Below, in pieces: positions 1 through 10,819 of a stretch of 64,000 bases of DNA. Made by a program: the position numbers and the translations under genes. The notes below the pieces were generated by a model, which ran no database searches, was not told the DNA's origin, and worked only from the letters and a program-made list of their open reading frames with translations. Origin of the DNA: Arthrinium phaeospermum. Taxonomy: Eukaryota; Ascomycota; Sordariomycetes; Amphisphaeriales; Apiosporaceae. Position 1 is the first letter of the stretch. Every line of letters begins with the position of its first letter. The stretch covers positions 2,480,001 to 2,544,000 of the forward strand of contig QYRS01000008.1 of NCBI GenBank assembly GCA_006503535.1. The letters are read 5' to 3'.

Positions 1-165
1 CACATTGTTAGGACTCTGCAAGACCGTTCAGGTGGCATATACCAACTACAGGTGCTTCATCACCACGTCAGGATATTGACATTTGCACGCGAGCAAAAGA
101 TATACAGAATACAAGCAGGCCGACGACCTGGTAAAAATAACGGAAATGATAAAAAGAGAATTTGT

Positions 166-236
166 TGCACTAGCCGCGAATCGAACGCGGGGCCCATCGA
201 TGGCAACGATGGATTTTACCACTAAACCACTAGTGC
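166..236 (-). tRNA. tRNA-Gly (GCC)
   Basis: A complete 71-nt cloverleaf can be folded on the minus strand. The acceptor begins GCACTAG and pairs with CTAGTGC, the D-loop contains AGTGGTA, the anticodon loop is TTGCCAT with anticodon GCC, and the T-loop is TTCGATT. There is no intron. Short A-runs just downstream on the plus strand would give a Pol III T-run terminator. An identical copy lies about 6.5 kb away and a variant at 38968. Confidence 0.96.
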
Positions 237-1489
237 TTGACACGTTTCTAGACGAAGATGGATGTCAGAGATCACTCTTATTTCTATCTATATTACTTTA
301 GAATATATGCATACACAAATATGCCAACCTATAGAACTTGTTCGCGCTGGATGCACTCGAGGTTTTCACGAACTGGCCAACAACACTCTACACTCCCATT
401 ACTTGCACTTTCTTTTTCCCTCTCCAAGCAGTTGGAGACTACGAGATTGACATGGTGTCTCTTGCCCGCACACACCTGCTATCTGGCATGTACATATAAC
501 ATCACGCTTGTCGCTTCATCGGCCAGCAAAAGTCTGCCTGCCCTAAGCTCTGCAGCAAATACGCAATCCTAAAGACTTCCTCGGTCGGAGAAGAGAATGC
601 TGCGGTGTTATTTCCTGTGGTATAAGAAGGCCTGCACTTGACATCAAGGTTGGCTGAATAAACGACCAACAACCTATGTCTCGTTCGCTGTGGCCAAGCA
701 GCTACGACAACCTCGTAGGATCACACCAGACGGTGCGTCATATATCCATCTCCATCTCTCCCGGATTGTGTCTTCGTAAATCCTCAGCCCACGGTGAGCG
801 AAAGCCCCTGCCCTCTGTATGCCATTCTCGATGTCCACAGTCCAGAGAATCCAACACTTCACAACCCGTAGACCACGACTCTCTTACCCGTCGGTGAAGC
901 AATACTGCTACATCTGCCACAGCACTTAGCCTACCGCAACAAGTTGAAATGTGCTCGGCACTGGATGCCATCTGATGCCCCTTGTTTCCATGATTCGAAC
1001 CCGCGATGCACCAGTTCATGTTCCTACATACACTCACATATCACAGCCACCCGAACTCCAAACATCACGAACCTTCCCCAACAAACCTCCCCAACCCAAG
1101 CATCTCACAGCTGCACTTTAATTTCATAAACAATAACACATTAATTATATTGTCTCGAAAGGCCCGCCCAAACCACAACTTCGCGCCACTGCTATAAACG
1201 CACCAGTGTACGTACGTATCCGGAAGGGGAATCGAAACGAGTAATAAATAAAAACAAGAAAAGGGGTATCCATCAGCAGGAAACACAAAAACCGCAAAAA
1301 CAAGAAAACCGATATGCTATGCGAATACCAGTCCTCGACCCCTTGTGTGTCCTTCCATCCTTCCCCTATTCCAAACAATCATGCATCTTTCCCTATCCAT
1401 CCATTCTGACCTATCCAGATGAGAACCCCCTGGTGACAGAGCACATTGGGGTATATCTCTCTTCATGCTCCTCGTCCATCCACCTTCTC
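237..1489. other. Intergenic region
   Basis: This stretch separates the tRNA-Gly gene from the 3' end of the sterol glucosyltransferase gene. I see only short overlapping open frames with no recognisable protein. The right end probably contains the 3' UTR of the glucosyltransferase. Confidence 0.6.
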
Positions 1490-4400
1490 TCATTTATACC
1501 CAACATCATCCCCCACCCCCACCGGCCGCGTATCCTGCCTCCGCGGCGCCACCGCATCCCCCTCCACGTCCTCCTTGACCGCCCGCGACGCGTTCTGCGC
1601 CGCCTCCCGCTGCACCTCCCCCACCACCTTCTTCTTGTTCTCCTCCTTCTCCTCGCCCCTCTTTATGTTCTCCTCTTGGGCCTCTTCCTGCTCTTGTTGC
1701 CTCGACAACCTCCGGCTCCCGCTCTTGTGGTGATGAGTCTTGGTCGACGCCCCTCCCCGGCTGACCGCCCGCGAGTCCTGGCTCCGGCGCGACTTGCCCA
1801 GCACCGCATTGATCGGCTCCCCGTTCTTCACGGCCGCAATCGCCTTCTCCGCCAGCTCGACGCTCTCAAACGCCTGCCCGCGACCCCACTCGCCCAGCTC
1901 CAACCCGAGCTTCTCGCCGGGATTGTCGCTGCCGGCGCCCCCATCCTTGCCCTCGGGATGGTGGTAATGCATGTGCGGCCGCCGGTGCAGGCGCGCCGCA
2001 ATGCTGCGCTTCCCGTTCTCGCTCAGCACCAGCTCCCCGAGCTGCCGCATTACGTCGTACCCCTTGTACGTTTCCTCCGACAGCGCGGTGCGTTCCTGCG
2101 GCGATATTTCCAGCAGGTCGCGTTGCGCCTGGACGATGCGGGCGCGGCGTACGTACCGGGCCGGGTTGTGCCGGCGCTCCAGCTGCTTCGAGATGCCCTT
2201 GAGCGTGTACCCAAAGGGCGACACAAAAGCCGCGATGGGCTTAAGCACCAACCCACCGAACCCCATGGCCACGCCCCCGAGCGCACCACCAAACCCATCC
2301 TGCTTCGCGCCCTTGACCGGCAGCCGCACGATACCCGTGACGCCGTCGTAGATGCCAAAGACGAATTCGTGCCCCGCCGCTTGCATGCCCGACTTGATGC
2401 CCGTGACACGCGGAGGGCGGCGCACCGTATCGTCTCCGTACAGCCGGGGCGCATTGTGGAAGCCCTGCGCAATGGCCATGGCCAAATCGACGGGCGCCTG
2501 GGCGATGGCCTTGCCAGACTTCTCCAGGCCCTTGGATATATCCGCACCATATTCTTCCATGCCCGGTGTAGTAGCGGTGAGGATCGAGTTGTTCGTGAGT
2601 TGTGTCTGAGCAGGCGGCCGCAGGCTTTGATTCTGAGTCTGATTCTGTGGTTCGTTTGACTGCTGCTGCTGCATATCTGAGACTTCAATACCAGCAGAAT
2701 TATTCGGAAATGGGAACTCGTTCGCATTGCCGTTGGTAGGGCCCGCCGTCTTCGGTGTCTTCGGCTCGGCCGCCTTCTTCTTCTGCGTCAGTTTCTGTTG
2801 GCGCTTAGCGTCCTTTTTCTTCTTCCGCTCCGTACGCTTCGTAGACGTCCTGGCGATCCGCATCGGCACACTGCCAACTCCAGTAAAGAACTCGCCAATG
2901 GCACTACCCATGGCCCCGGCAAGACCGGTGACCGGCTCGCCCGGGCCCTCAAAGTCGTTCCATTCTTTGTGGCGTATCAGGCGCAGCCTCCGCCAGGACA
3001 GCAGGCCCTTCTCCACAAGGATGTCTGCAGCGACTGCGCTCAACTTGATGCTGGTACCCTTGACCTTCCAGACAGCCACGCGGTCGCTCAGGATGGAGCA
3101 GCGCATCGACTCCTCCCCACTGAGCGCCAGATGATTATGGAACGACTTGACCGCGTTCTTGGCCCCATCGCCCTCGGCTTCGATGCTGTTAGCAAGTTTC
3201 TTTGCTTCCTCGCGGGCTTCGTCGGTGAGGCAGTATTTGATGCCTTCCGCAAGCTTATCGGCGCTGAGCTGCTTGTAAGGCACGGCCTCGGGCCCCGCGC
3301 CGGCCGTGCCGATCATGGTGCCCCAGAAGTGCTGGTCGCCAAAGAACGGCACGACCATGGTAGGCAAACCGCACTTGAGCGCAATCGCCGTGGTACCAGC
3401 TCCACCGTGAATGACGCACGCCTGAACCTTGGGGAACAGCCAATCGTGCGGGGTGTTCTCGAGCATGAAGATGTTGTCCGGTGTGTTCTCGCCGCCCAGG
3501 CCACCCCAGCCCTTCGAGACCAGCGCTCGAACGCCGGCCTTCTTGACGCCCTCGAATATCATCTCAGTGAACTTGTCCGCATCATCGACCACAATCGAGC
3601 CGAAGCCGATGTAGATAGGCTTTTCGCCTTCATCGAGGAACTCGACGAGATCCTGCGGCGGTTTGAAGGTGGACGCGAGATCGAGGAAGGTAAAGCCCGC
3701 AATGTCGATTTCTGGGCCCCAATCTTCCGGCTTGGGCACCAGGCCCGGGCTCCATAGGTAGGTGAATGGCACATGCAGTCGGTACGTGGACCCCGGAGCC
3801 CATAATGTAGACACGGGATCAAGCTTCAGGGTGTTGACACGGAAGTCGTTGACCAGATCGCCGAGTCCTTGCCAGACCATCATCTCCACCAGCGGGTAAG
3901 ACATAAAGTTCGTGTAACCGGGATCGACATTAGTCTTCTTGATACTCGCCAATGGATGCGGAAAAGCCTGGGTAGGAGTATAGGGGAACGTGAACATGAG
4001 ATGCAGCGGGATTCCCAGAGCTTCGGCGCAGTGGATGTGGGCAAAACTGGGCGGGTTGGCGATGATGGCGTCGGCAACAAAGGGAGCTCTGTGACCCATC
4101 ATCTTGAGATTGGCCTCGTCCTTCTCGTTGTCAGTGGCGTTGATACAAGCGCGCCAGAAGCCGTCAAACATCTCAGCCATGGCGTTGCGCCTGCGGCCAA
4201 TGTCGCCAGCCTTGACAGACTCGAGCTTCGGGATCATGCCGGGATTCTTGACCATGAACGCCATCAGCTCCGAAGGGTCGCCTCCGACCGAGAAGAACTC
4301 CAGGCCCGAGTCGTTCTCCACAAACTCTCGGAACGCTGGGTGGGTCGCTATACGGACGCGGTGGCCGTATTGCTCCTTAAGCACCTTGCCGATCTTGAGG

Positions 4401-5290
4401 AAGGGTTGAGCGTCTCCTCTTGATCCAATGACCATGATGACAATGTTCAGCTTCGGCCGCCTCGCCGACTGGGATGTGGTGGTCGTCGCCGAGGACAACC
4501 GCGACGGGCTGGCCCGCCCTGACTCACCCTTAGCAGCCCCGGGCACCACCTTCTTGACGGCGGTTCCCAAAGCCTTGGCCAAGTACCCTGTATTGCTCGT
4601 ATCGTTGACCGTAATATTCAAGCGGCCGTCTCTCTTAACCTTGCCCTTGGTGCTGTACTGCTCATTGCCGACCTTGAAGCGGCGATACTGGTCATCGCTC
4701 CTCCTCCGCTTCTCCTTGGCCGCGGTTTGGCTGGGTTCCAGCGGTACGCCGGGTGTTTCCTCCCGAGCCTCATGTTCGTCTTCGGACGCCGAAGAGTCGT
4801 CGGAACTGTCACTAGTCTCCTCCTGCTCGCGGCGTGCCTGCAGGGCGGCGTTCAGAACGCTAATATTGGTCCCCGCCCGCTTAAAGGCCGGAATCGCAGT
4901 GATCGACCGGTTGAACCCCTGCGGCGCGTCGGTCACGAACCGCCTCTGCCCCTCGAGGGACGGGCGCTCATTCTTCTTGTTCTTGCCGGCGGGCGATGAC
5001 GACGACTCTCCCAGCGGCTCGGTCTTGGTCTTGGCGGGCGCGCTCGTAAACGAAGCATCGGGGGTCTTCGGGCGGGGTCGTTCGCCGTCGGCGGCGGCGC
5101 TCTTGGGCGGCGAGGTGGGGGAGGTGATGTCGGGCGGCACGAGGCTGGGGTAGACTATGTTGCCGTGGGCATCGCGGACGACGGCGCCGGTGCGGTCTTC
5201 GCTCCGGGTGTCGGTAATCTGCAGCGATTCGTCGGAGGGGTCTGGCTTGATCGGACCCGAAGGCGGCTTGTCCAGCTCAAGTCCTGGCAT
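1490..5290 (-). CDS. Sterol 3-beta-glucosyltransferase-like protein with VPS13-like C-terminus
   Basis: This single-exon gene encodes 1266 aa. Residues 1-280 are low-complexity, with acidic and basic patches. A GT28-type N-terminal glycosyltransferase fold starts near 281 (NIVIMVIGSRGDAQPFLKIG), and the UGT nucleotide-sugar region carries HGGAGTTAIALKCGLP at about 628-643 and FFGDQHFWG near 649-657. These are hallmarks of UDP-glucose:sterol glucosyltransferases, which attach glucose to membrane sterols. I do not see the PH and GRAM domains of Atg26. About 100 residues near 940-1090 (for example FVFGIYDGVTGIVRLPVKGA and the following Gly-rich GGALGGVAMGFGGLVLKPI) resemble the C-terminal lipid-associated region of VPS13/ATG2 proteins. 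A coiled, basic tail follows. Substrate and location (contact sites, lipid droplets) are inferred. The ATG at 5290 is the first in-frame start and no stop interrupts the frame. Confidence 0.93.
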   Translation of the reverse strand: MPGLELDKPPSGPIKPDPSDESLQITDTRSEDRTGAVVRDAHGNIVYPSLVPPDITSPTSPPKSAAADGERPRPKTPDASFTSAPAKTKTEPLGESSSSPAGKNKKNERPSLEGQRRFVTDAPQGFNRSITAIPAFKRAGTNISVLNAALQARREQEETSDSSDDSSASEDEHEAREETPGVPLEPSQTAAKEKRRRSDDQYRRFKVGNEQYSTKGKVKRDGRLNITVNDTSNTGYLAKALGTAVKKVVPGAAKGESGRASPSRLSSATTTTSQSARRPKLNIVIMVIGSRGDAQPFLKIGKVLKEQYGHRVRIATHPAFREFVENDSGLEFFSVGGDPSELMAFMVKNPGMIPKLESVKAGDIGRRRNAMAEMFDGFWRACINATDNEKDEANLKMMGHRAPFVADAIIANPPSFAHIHCAEALGIPLHLMFTFPYTPTQAFPHPLASIKKTNVDPGYTNFMSYPLVEMMVWQGLGDLVNDFRVNTLKLDPVSTLWAPGSTYRLHVPFTYLWSPGLVPKPEDWGPEIDIAGFTFLDLASTFKPPQDLVEFLDEGEKPIYIGFGSIVVDDADKFTEMIFEGVKKAGVRALVSKGWGGLGGENTPDNIFMLENTPHDWLFPKVQACVIHGGAGTTAIALKCGLPTMVVPFFGDQHFWGTMIGTAGAGPEAVPYKQLSADKLAEGIKYCLTDEAREEAKKLANSIEAEGDGAKNAVKSFHNHLALSGEESMRCSILSDRVAVWKVKGTSIKLSAVAADILVEKGLLSWRRLRLIRHKEWNDFEGPGEPVTGLAGAMGSAIGEFFTGVGSVPMRIARTSTKRTERKKKKDAKRQQKLTQKKKAAEPKTPKTAGPTNGNANEFPFPNNSAGIEVSDMQQQQSNEPQNQTQNQSLRPPAQTQLTNNSILTATTPGMEEYGADISKGLEKSGKAIAQAPVDLAMAIAQGFHNAPRLYGDDTVRRPPRVTGIKSGMQAAGHEFVFGIYDGVTGIVRLPVKGAKQDGFGGALGGVAMGFGGLVLKPIAAFVSPFGYTLKGISKQLERRHNPARYVRRARIVQAQRDLLEISPQERTALSEETYKGYDVMRQLGELVLSENGKRSIAARLHRRPHMHYHHPEGKDGGAGSDNPGEKLGLELGEWGRGQAFESVELAEKAIAAVKNGEPINAVLGKSRRSQDSRAVSRGGASTKTHHHKSGSRRLSRQQEQEEAQEENIKRGEEKEENKKKVVGEVQREAAQNASRAVKEDVEGDAVAPRRQDTRPVGVGDDVGYK

Positions 5291-6672
5291 CGAAACCGGC
5301 AGTCACTCCAAAGGGAGTACTGGGCTAATATTGGGCAGCTGCCTGCCGTCGTGGGTTCGGCGTTGTGTTGGAGGTTGAGGTTGAGGTCGTTTTAGGTCGG
5401 AGTACCTTACACAGGGAGAGCGACTGAGCACCTGGTTTGCTTCGTGTTTCAGAAACCAGTTGAGTTTCCCCGTGTCTCCAGACCAGTAGGTGGTAGGGCC
5501 AATCTTTGGTCGACAGGACAAATCGTGACGTGCCAGTGGACTGTAGGGATCAAGCTTCTAGCCAGTATGGGGATGGATGCATCGACTGGTTGCTTCGCAC
5601 GGAGATCTTATCCACAATCGATCGGGTATTAGTAGAGAATAAAACCTGGAAGTTTGGTATGATGTATGTACACCAGACGGGGCAAGGTAGGTATTTTTGC
5701 AAAGATGAATACTTGGGGGTATATTGAATTTCAGAAAGAGAATCAACGGTTTGTGTACTGTAGGTGAGAGAGGCCTTAGGAAACGGGAATTCGGGAAAAA
5801 ACGAGTGGACCAAAACCCAGACCACAAACGACCCTCAAAGGTTGTTGTCATGAGCAATACAGTAGAGAGAGTTTTTGGCAGGTGAAAAGGTGAAGGTGCA
5901 TGACATCACATCGCGATTGCCCCCAGCGCAGCGATCAATGCTGCTCACTTGTAGTGGTAAGTACTGTAAACACTTCGTTAGCGGCTTAGCCAGGGCCCCT
6001 CCAGGGGTGGGCTGGAGGGCTAAGAAAGGCAATCTGGCGCTGACGGGCGTCCCTGTCAAACCCAATTGGGTGACACTCTTTGGCTAGGCCGGAGCTATCA
6101 GCCCGGACAAGCCCAGTTTTACCCCCCCTGCACTGCAGAGTTCGTGGTTCAATCGTGCCGCTCTACCCCGGAGTCTCGAATCTGGCCTGAGCATGGGACC
6201 TGCTCGTACATTAATCGCAGTGCGCAGCACTCTCCTCAGTCAGTGCCCGTGTCCTGTGTGCGTTGTTGTTTTCGAGACACATGAGCGACACTGCAGGACG
6301 GGATTCGTCATCACCGCATTCTCTGTACATGGGTGGTCTTGTCCTTCGCATAGCTCATATCGAATTGATTGGGGGACGGCTGTCTATATCTCGGTTCCAG
6401 ATAAAATATCAGAGACCTTGGCCCAAATAACAGGTTTTGAGGGTGAACCCCGGACTCTCGGCGCTGTGTTCCATCTCTCTTGGACGTCTTATTGGGCTCC
6501 TTAAGGTTATGGTGTCGGAGGAACTTCGCGCGACTCCCTAAAGGATCGGGAATCTGGAGGAGGAGGCTCAGCTTCTCGCAAGCATCGATCCTGAGTTCAA
6601 GGTTCCTGAGATCGACCAGATAGAGCCTTTATAGGGATGAAGGGCAAAAATGCAAAAAGAGAAATTTGGTTT
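5291..6672. other. Intergenic region, probable promoter of the glucosyltransferase
   Basis: About 1.4 kb lies upstream of the glucosyltransferase start and next to the second tRNA-Gly gene. No coding frame here looks real. It holds a GC-rich imperfect hairpin at about 5985-6024 (arms CTTAGCC and GGCTAAG). Confidence 0.6.
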
Positions 6673-6743
6673 TGCACTAGCCGCGAATCGAACGCGGGGC
6701 CCATCGATGGCAACGATGGATTTTACCACTAAACCACTAGTGC
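6673..6743 (-). tRNA. tRNA-Gly (GCC), second copy
   Basis: The 71-nt gene is identical to the copy at 166-236 over its whole length, with anticodon GCC, no intron and discriminator A. The flank beyond its 3' end shows similar A/G-rich runs (AAAAAGAGAAATTTGG on the plus strand), so the two copies may share some duplicated flank as well as the gene. Confidence 0.96.
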
Positions 6744-7151
6744 CTTCCTGTTTATCTGGATTTGTAGATAAAATTTTCTCCTGTATATACAACTATAAAG
6801 GCTTGTGGAAGACTACTCAATATTATCAAACTGGGACTTCTGCCAGAATGCATTTATTCCTTACGAGGTGCAACTGACGCCTCAGAAAGGCAACAATAAT
6901 TATACAAACAGGGCAGCATCATATACCAAATGCTTCTTTCTCATTATCTCATTTCCGTGCTCTACCCCAGTTTCTATCCGTAACGTGCAGCTCTCGTCAC
7001 ACCAGCCGGACATAGGGGTTATCTCTCTCGCCTTCACCATCCCTCCCCCTATCCATCCATCCATCTAGTACCCAGGAAACCCAGCCAACCCCCAAGTCGC
7101 CCTCCCCTTTCTTTCCATCGCTTCATCTCAAGATAACCGTACTCCCAGCTC
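6744..7151. other. Intergenic region, probable 3' UTR of the Ybp2-family gene
   Basis: This is pyrimidine-rich sequence with a CCAT microsatellite near 7051-7064. No gene is recognised. Confidence 0.55.
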
Positions 7152-9034
7152 TCATAGAGGAATACTCCTCAACCGATCCACCAAAATAGCCAACTCCATC
7201 TTCTCCCCCTCCCCCAACCCCTCCACCGCCCGCAGCTTCTCCGCCCCGTTAACCAACGGATCCACGAACCGCTCCGCCACCGCCGCCGCCATGCCCGACG
7301 GCACCACGCCGCCCTTGAGCCCCGGCGACGAGAACAAGAAGTACCCGAAGTTGGCCACCTGCGCCAGGAAAATGTTATTCTGCTCCCAGTAGTCCGCCAG
7401 CTCGGCTTGTTCCATGTCCTTCAGCTCCTGCATGTCCGGGAAGATGAAGTACTGCAGGTGGTCGAGCGTCTCGGTCCCCGTGAAACAGTTCGCGGGCGCG
7501 CCCTCCTTGTTGGCCGCCAGTATCTCCTCCTTCAGCCACGTCACCGCCACGGCCTTGAGCGTGGCGAACATGCAGTTCTCCAGCAGGTCCTCGAGGATGT
7601 CCAGGCGGTTGTGGTCGTCCGGGTCCGAGTGCAGAACGATGCCCGCGTAGGTCGTCGCGGCGTTCCGCACGTGCAGGTCCGGGTGGAAGACGCTGACGAG
7701 CGTCAGGCTGTGGTGGTACGCCATAATCTCGGTCTCTTGGGTCGCCGAGACGCGCTTCATGTGGTTGAGACCCAGGCCCACCGTCAGAAGCGCATCGGCG
7801 ATCCCGGGGTTCCCGACAATCTCGCTTTGCGCATTCGAGCCCAGGAATCGCTCCAGGAGGGTCTTGTGCTCGGGGAAGAGGTGCATTTCAGGCGACGGGT
7901 GGTTGGCCTCGAACACTTCCGCCGAGAAGATCCAGTAGGCAATCAAAGACACGGCGCCGCCGGGCGACAGCTTGATCTTATCCTCCGAGTTGAAATCTTC
8001 GAAATTGGCCATAGGGTCCAACCCGGGTGCCCTTTCGTATATGCTCTTGACGAAAGATTGAGAACAGTCGTCAAGTCCCAGGTCACGTAGTATTGACTGT
8101 ATTTCCCCTGATTAGCCACGTTTCCAGTAGGGGAAAACCATCAGACTCGTATCATGTGAAGACTTACGACAAACTGGCCGACCACGGCATCTCTCTGTTG
8201 TAGCGTATCATCCTCCGTGTACTTCTGCGTCATCGTCTTCCTACCCGGCAGATTCTTCCCGGGGTAGTACTTCTCCAGCAGCCGAGCCGACCACTGCATC
8301 TCGTTCGCGTTGACGTACCGCTGCAGCACGCACGTGACGAACGCCTGCAGCAGGCGCGCCTGCATCGCCTCCTCGGTCGGGTCCTCCTGCTCGGCCTCGG
8401 GGTCGGGCGCGTTCTTGGACGCGTCGCCGTCCTGGTCCGGGTCCGCCACGTTGACGCTCGACTTGCGGCTCGGCAGCGGCGGCCGCTTCCGCCCCGACAG
8501 CGACCGCACCAGGTTGATGACCGAGGCCGTCATCTCCGGCGTCGGCTGGTAGGCCTCGTAGACCTTGACCAGCGACGAGCCGAGGAACCGCGACGGGTAC
8601 TTGGTCTTGATGCGCCGGTGCAGGATCGCCAGCATGCCGAGCAGCGTGATGAACCGGGCCGCGACGTCCTTCGGCGCCGCCTCTTCCTCCTCCTCCTCAG
8701 GCTCGCCGGCCTGGGCCAGCACGGTGCTCTCGTCCCCTGACTCCTCGCTCAGCTGCTCCAGCGCCTCCATGACCTTAATCATGACCTCGCGGGGGTTGCC
8801 CAGCCGGGCGACCGTTTCCAGGCATGTTTCCGCGCGGGGGATGCGCAGCAGGATCTGGACGAGGTCCCAGCCAATCTCCTGGGTGAGCTGAGGGTCTTTC
8901 TCCAGTACCTCGTTTACGGTAGGCAGGACCTCGGGCGAGGTAACATTGTACTGCAGGATGGTGAGGTAGGTGAAGCGGTCCTTCTCTTTAGCGCCCTCGC
9001 GGATGGCAGTGATGGCCTCAGACAGCTCCGGCAT
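7152..9034 (-). CDS. YAP1-binding / ALF4 / glomulin (Kinetochor_Ybp2) family protein
   Basis: Two exons (8168-9034 and 7152-8096) encode 603 aa. The 71-nt intron has a GTAAGT donor, a CTAAT branch-like site and an ATACAG acceptor, and splicing keeps the frame (QFV to SILRDLG). The all-helical repeat protein starts MPELSEAITAIREGAKEKD and contains LVQILLRIPRAETCLETVAR, which I associate with the fungal Ybp1/Ybp2 family related to ALF4 and glomulin. In yeast, Ybp1 binds the oxidative-stress factor Yap1, and Ybp2 has a kinetochore role; which applies here is unknown. An acidic, Ser/Gly-rich insert near residue 110 and another around 205-235 look disordered. A further in-frame ATG 54 nt upstream at 9088 exists, but the MPELSEA start fits the family better. 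Confidence 0.85.
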
Positions 9035-10819
9035 GGTGTCAACGTCAACGTGGGGTTGAGGCAAATCAAATAGAGAAGCACAATGCAATATTACCTAATC
9101 CAAATGATGCAGGTGTCGATATAATAACCACGGGCGATAATAGTATTACTTTGGGGACGAAGGGAGGATGAACAACGAGTCGAAAACGAATGTCTTGGCG
9201 GTGGTGGGTTTGGAGGTTTGCTTGGGACTCTTGGGACAAGGTGCAGGTGCAGGTGACGTGTGTGTGGTGACAGGCGACCCAGCGAATTGATGAGATTGGG
9301 AGTTGGTTGAGCTTTTCCTGGGTCCGGGCCGCCTGGCTGCTGGCTGAATGAGGGGCAGGCAGCACATCCACCCTCCACCCTCCACCACCCACCATCTGCT
9401 GCTCGCATCAATGCAAGTATAGCCGCAACTGGTCTACCAGCCCTTCTAGCGCACGCAGCCGTCAACTAGCATGCGCTTTAGGGGGCTCTACAGGTGACAG
9501 GGCTACAGCAGGTCGTCGATTGCTTGCCTTGGAATTCCACGCTGCATTGTTCCAGGTGCCAGGGATGTCTCTACCCCACCATCTGTTGCGGGGCAATAGC
9601 CTATTCTAGAAACCCTTCAAGATCGGCAAGGTAATATCAATGTACGCGTATACAGCTGTTTACTGTACTGTGCTTGAGATCAAGCATGGTGACATGACTA
9701 CCTCTGGTCATGAAGATCATGTGTGGTAAGTAGAGAAATGAATGTCGAATGATAAAGATATGCATACTTGTACCTAGACGAAGTGATGATGAGCAGTACC
9801 GACCGAACCTGGGTACCTGTTCTTCACCACAACCTTCATTCTAACCATTCCGTAACCGAGTAACAGACAAAGCGAAAGAAACACCTTCTCCCCGCCGCCA
9901 TAGCTGACAAGTCAACCTATCCATGCCTGTCCATAGCTTTTCTTCTATTTTTGTGCTAGGTACTACATTTCGTTCTGCCGGCTCCCTCAGATAGATGAAC
10001 TCCGCCCAGGGTGGTCGGCTCGGAGAATAATGGCTCATTCAATATCGATGCGACAAGTCAGTAGGTTACAGGGGTCAGGGGTGGTTTGTACAGTAAACTG
10101 CCGGCATCTGATAAACGACGGAACGTATGAGGCTGATAAATGACGACGGATGGGCACATCAGCCAAAAGTCAGGAGACCACGTAATCGCATGTATCAAAT
10201 TCACGGTTGCTTCCGGCCGTTTTCTTGACCTGGAATATCGATAGGCACAGGCAACAGACCAGACGGCAAAGCTGGTCTAAAAGTTATTAAAACAGATGTG
10301 CCTGAGAGTCATGGAACGGGAGTTGAAGAATGTAGTTCTTAACTTGTATAGAAGAATTCAAAAGGCCATATATAATTCCTGAATAGTGTGGCCAAAGCCC
10401 TCCAGCTGCCTATACTTTCGTCGGGGCAAGCCAAACGTATGTAGATAGCGCAGGCGCTGAAGCAGCCCGAGGTGAGTCGAGAGTCCGCATGAGACCCAGC
10501 AACAATGAGTAAGTAGGCCATGTAGCCATTCCTCGTGGTAATAGATAATAGTAAAAGGGCCAGGCGGGCATCTCAAAGAGTATACATGCCCTGCCCTGTC
10601 CTGCCCTGCGCATCGTGTATTCCGATCTTGTAGTCCTCGATCATCGCCGATATGTGATCCGCCCCCGAACCAAGCCCTGCCTATTTTCGCCACCCCAAAA
10701 CGACGCCCCCTAAAAATATAAACACAGAAGAAGTGAAATAACAATACACTTGCGAACAGCAGGCTCAAACTCGACGGGACGGGGGTATTCCTTTTGTTTT
10801 CTTTTCTTTTTCCTTGCTA
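9035..10819. other. Intergenic region
   Basis: About 1.8 kb covers the upstream region of the Ybp2-family gene and the 3' flank of the endoglucanase gene. Several short frames overlap on both strands, none with recognisable content. I see no RNA gene or repeat. Confidence 0.6.

Noticed and set aside
1000..1020. TTCGAACCCGCGA motif resembling a tRNA T-loop
   Set aside because: The flanking T-stem does not pair and no acceptor, D or anticodon arms can be found on either strand.
1319..2659. 446-codon plus-strand frame over the 3' part of the glucosyltransferase gene
   Set aside because: It is a shadow of the GC-rich coding strand with Arg/Leu/Pro-biased composition and no recognisable protein.
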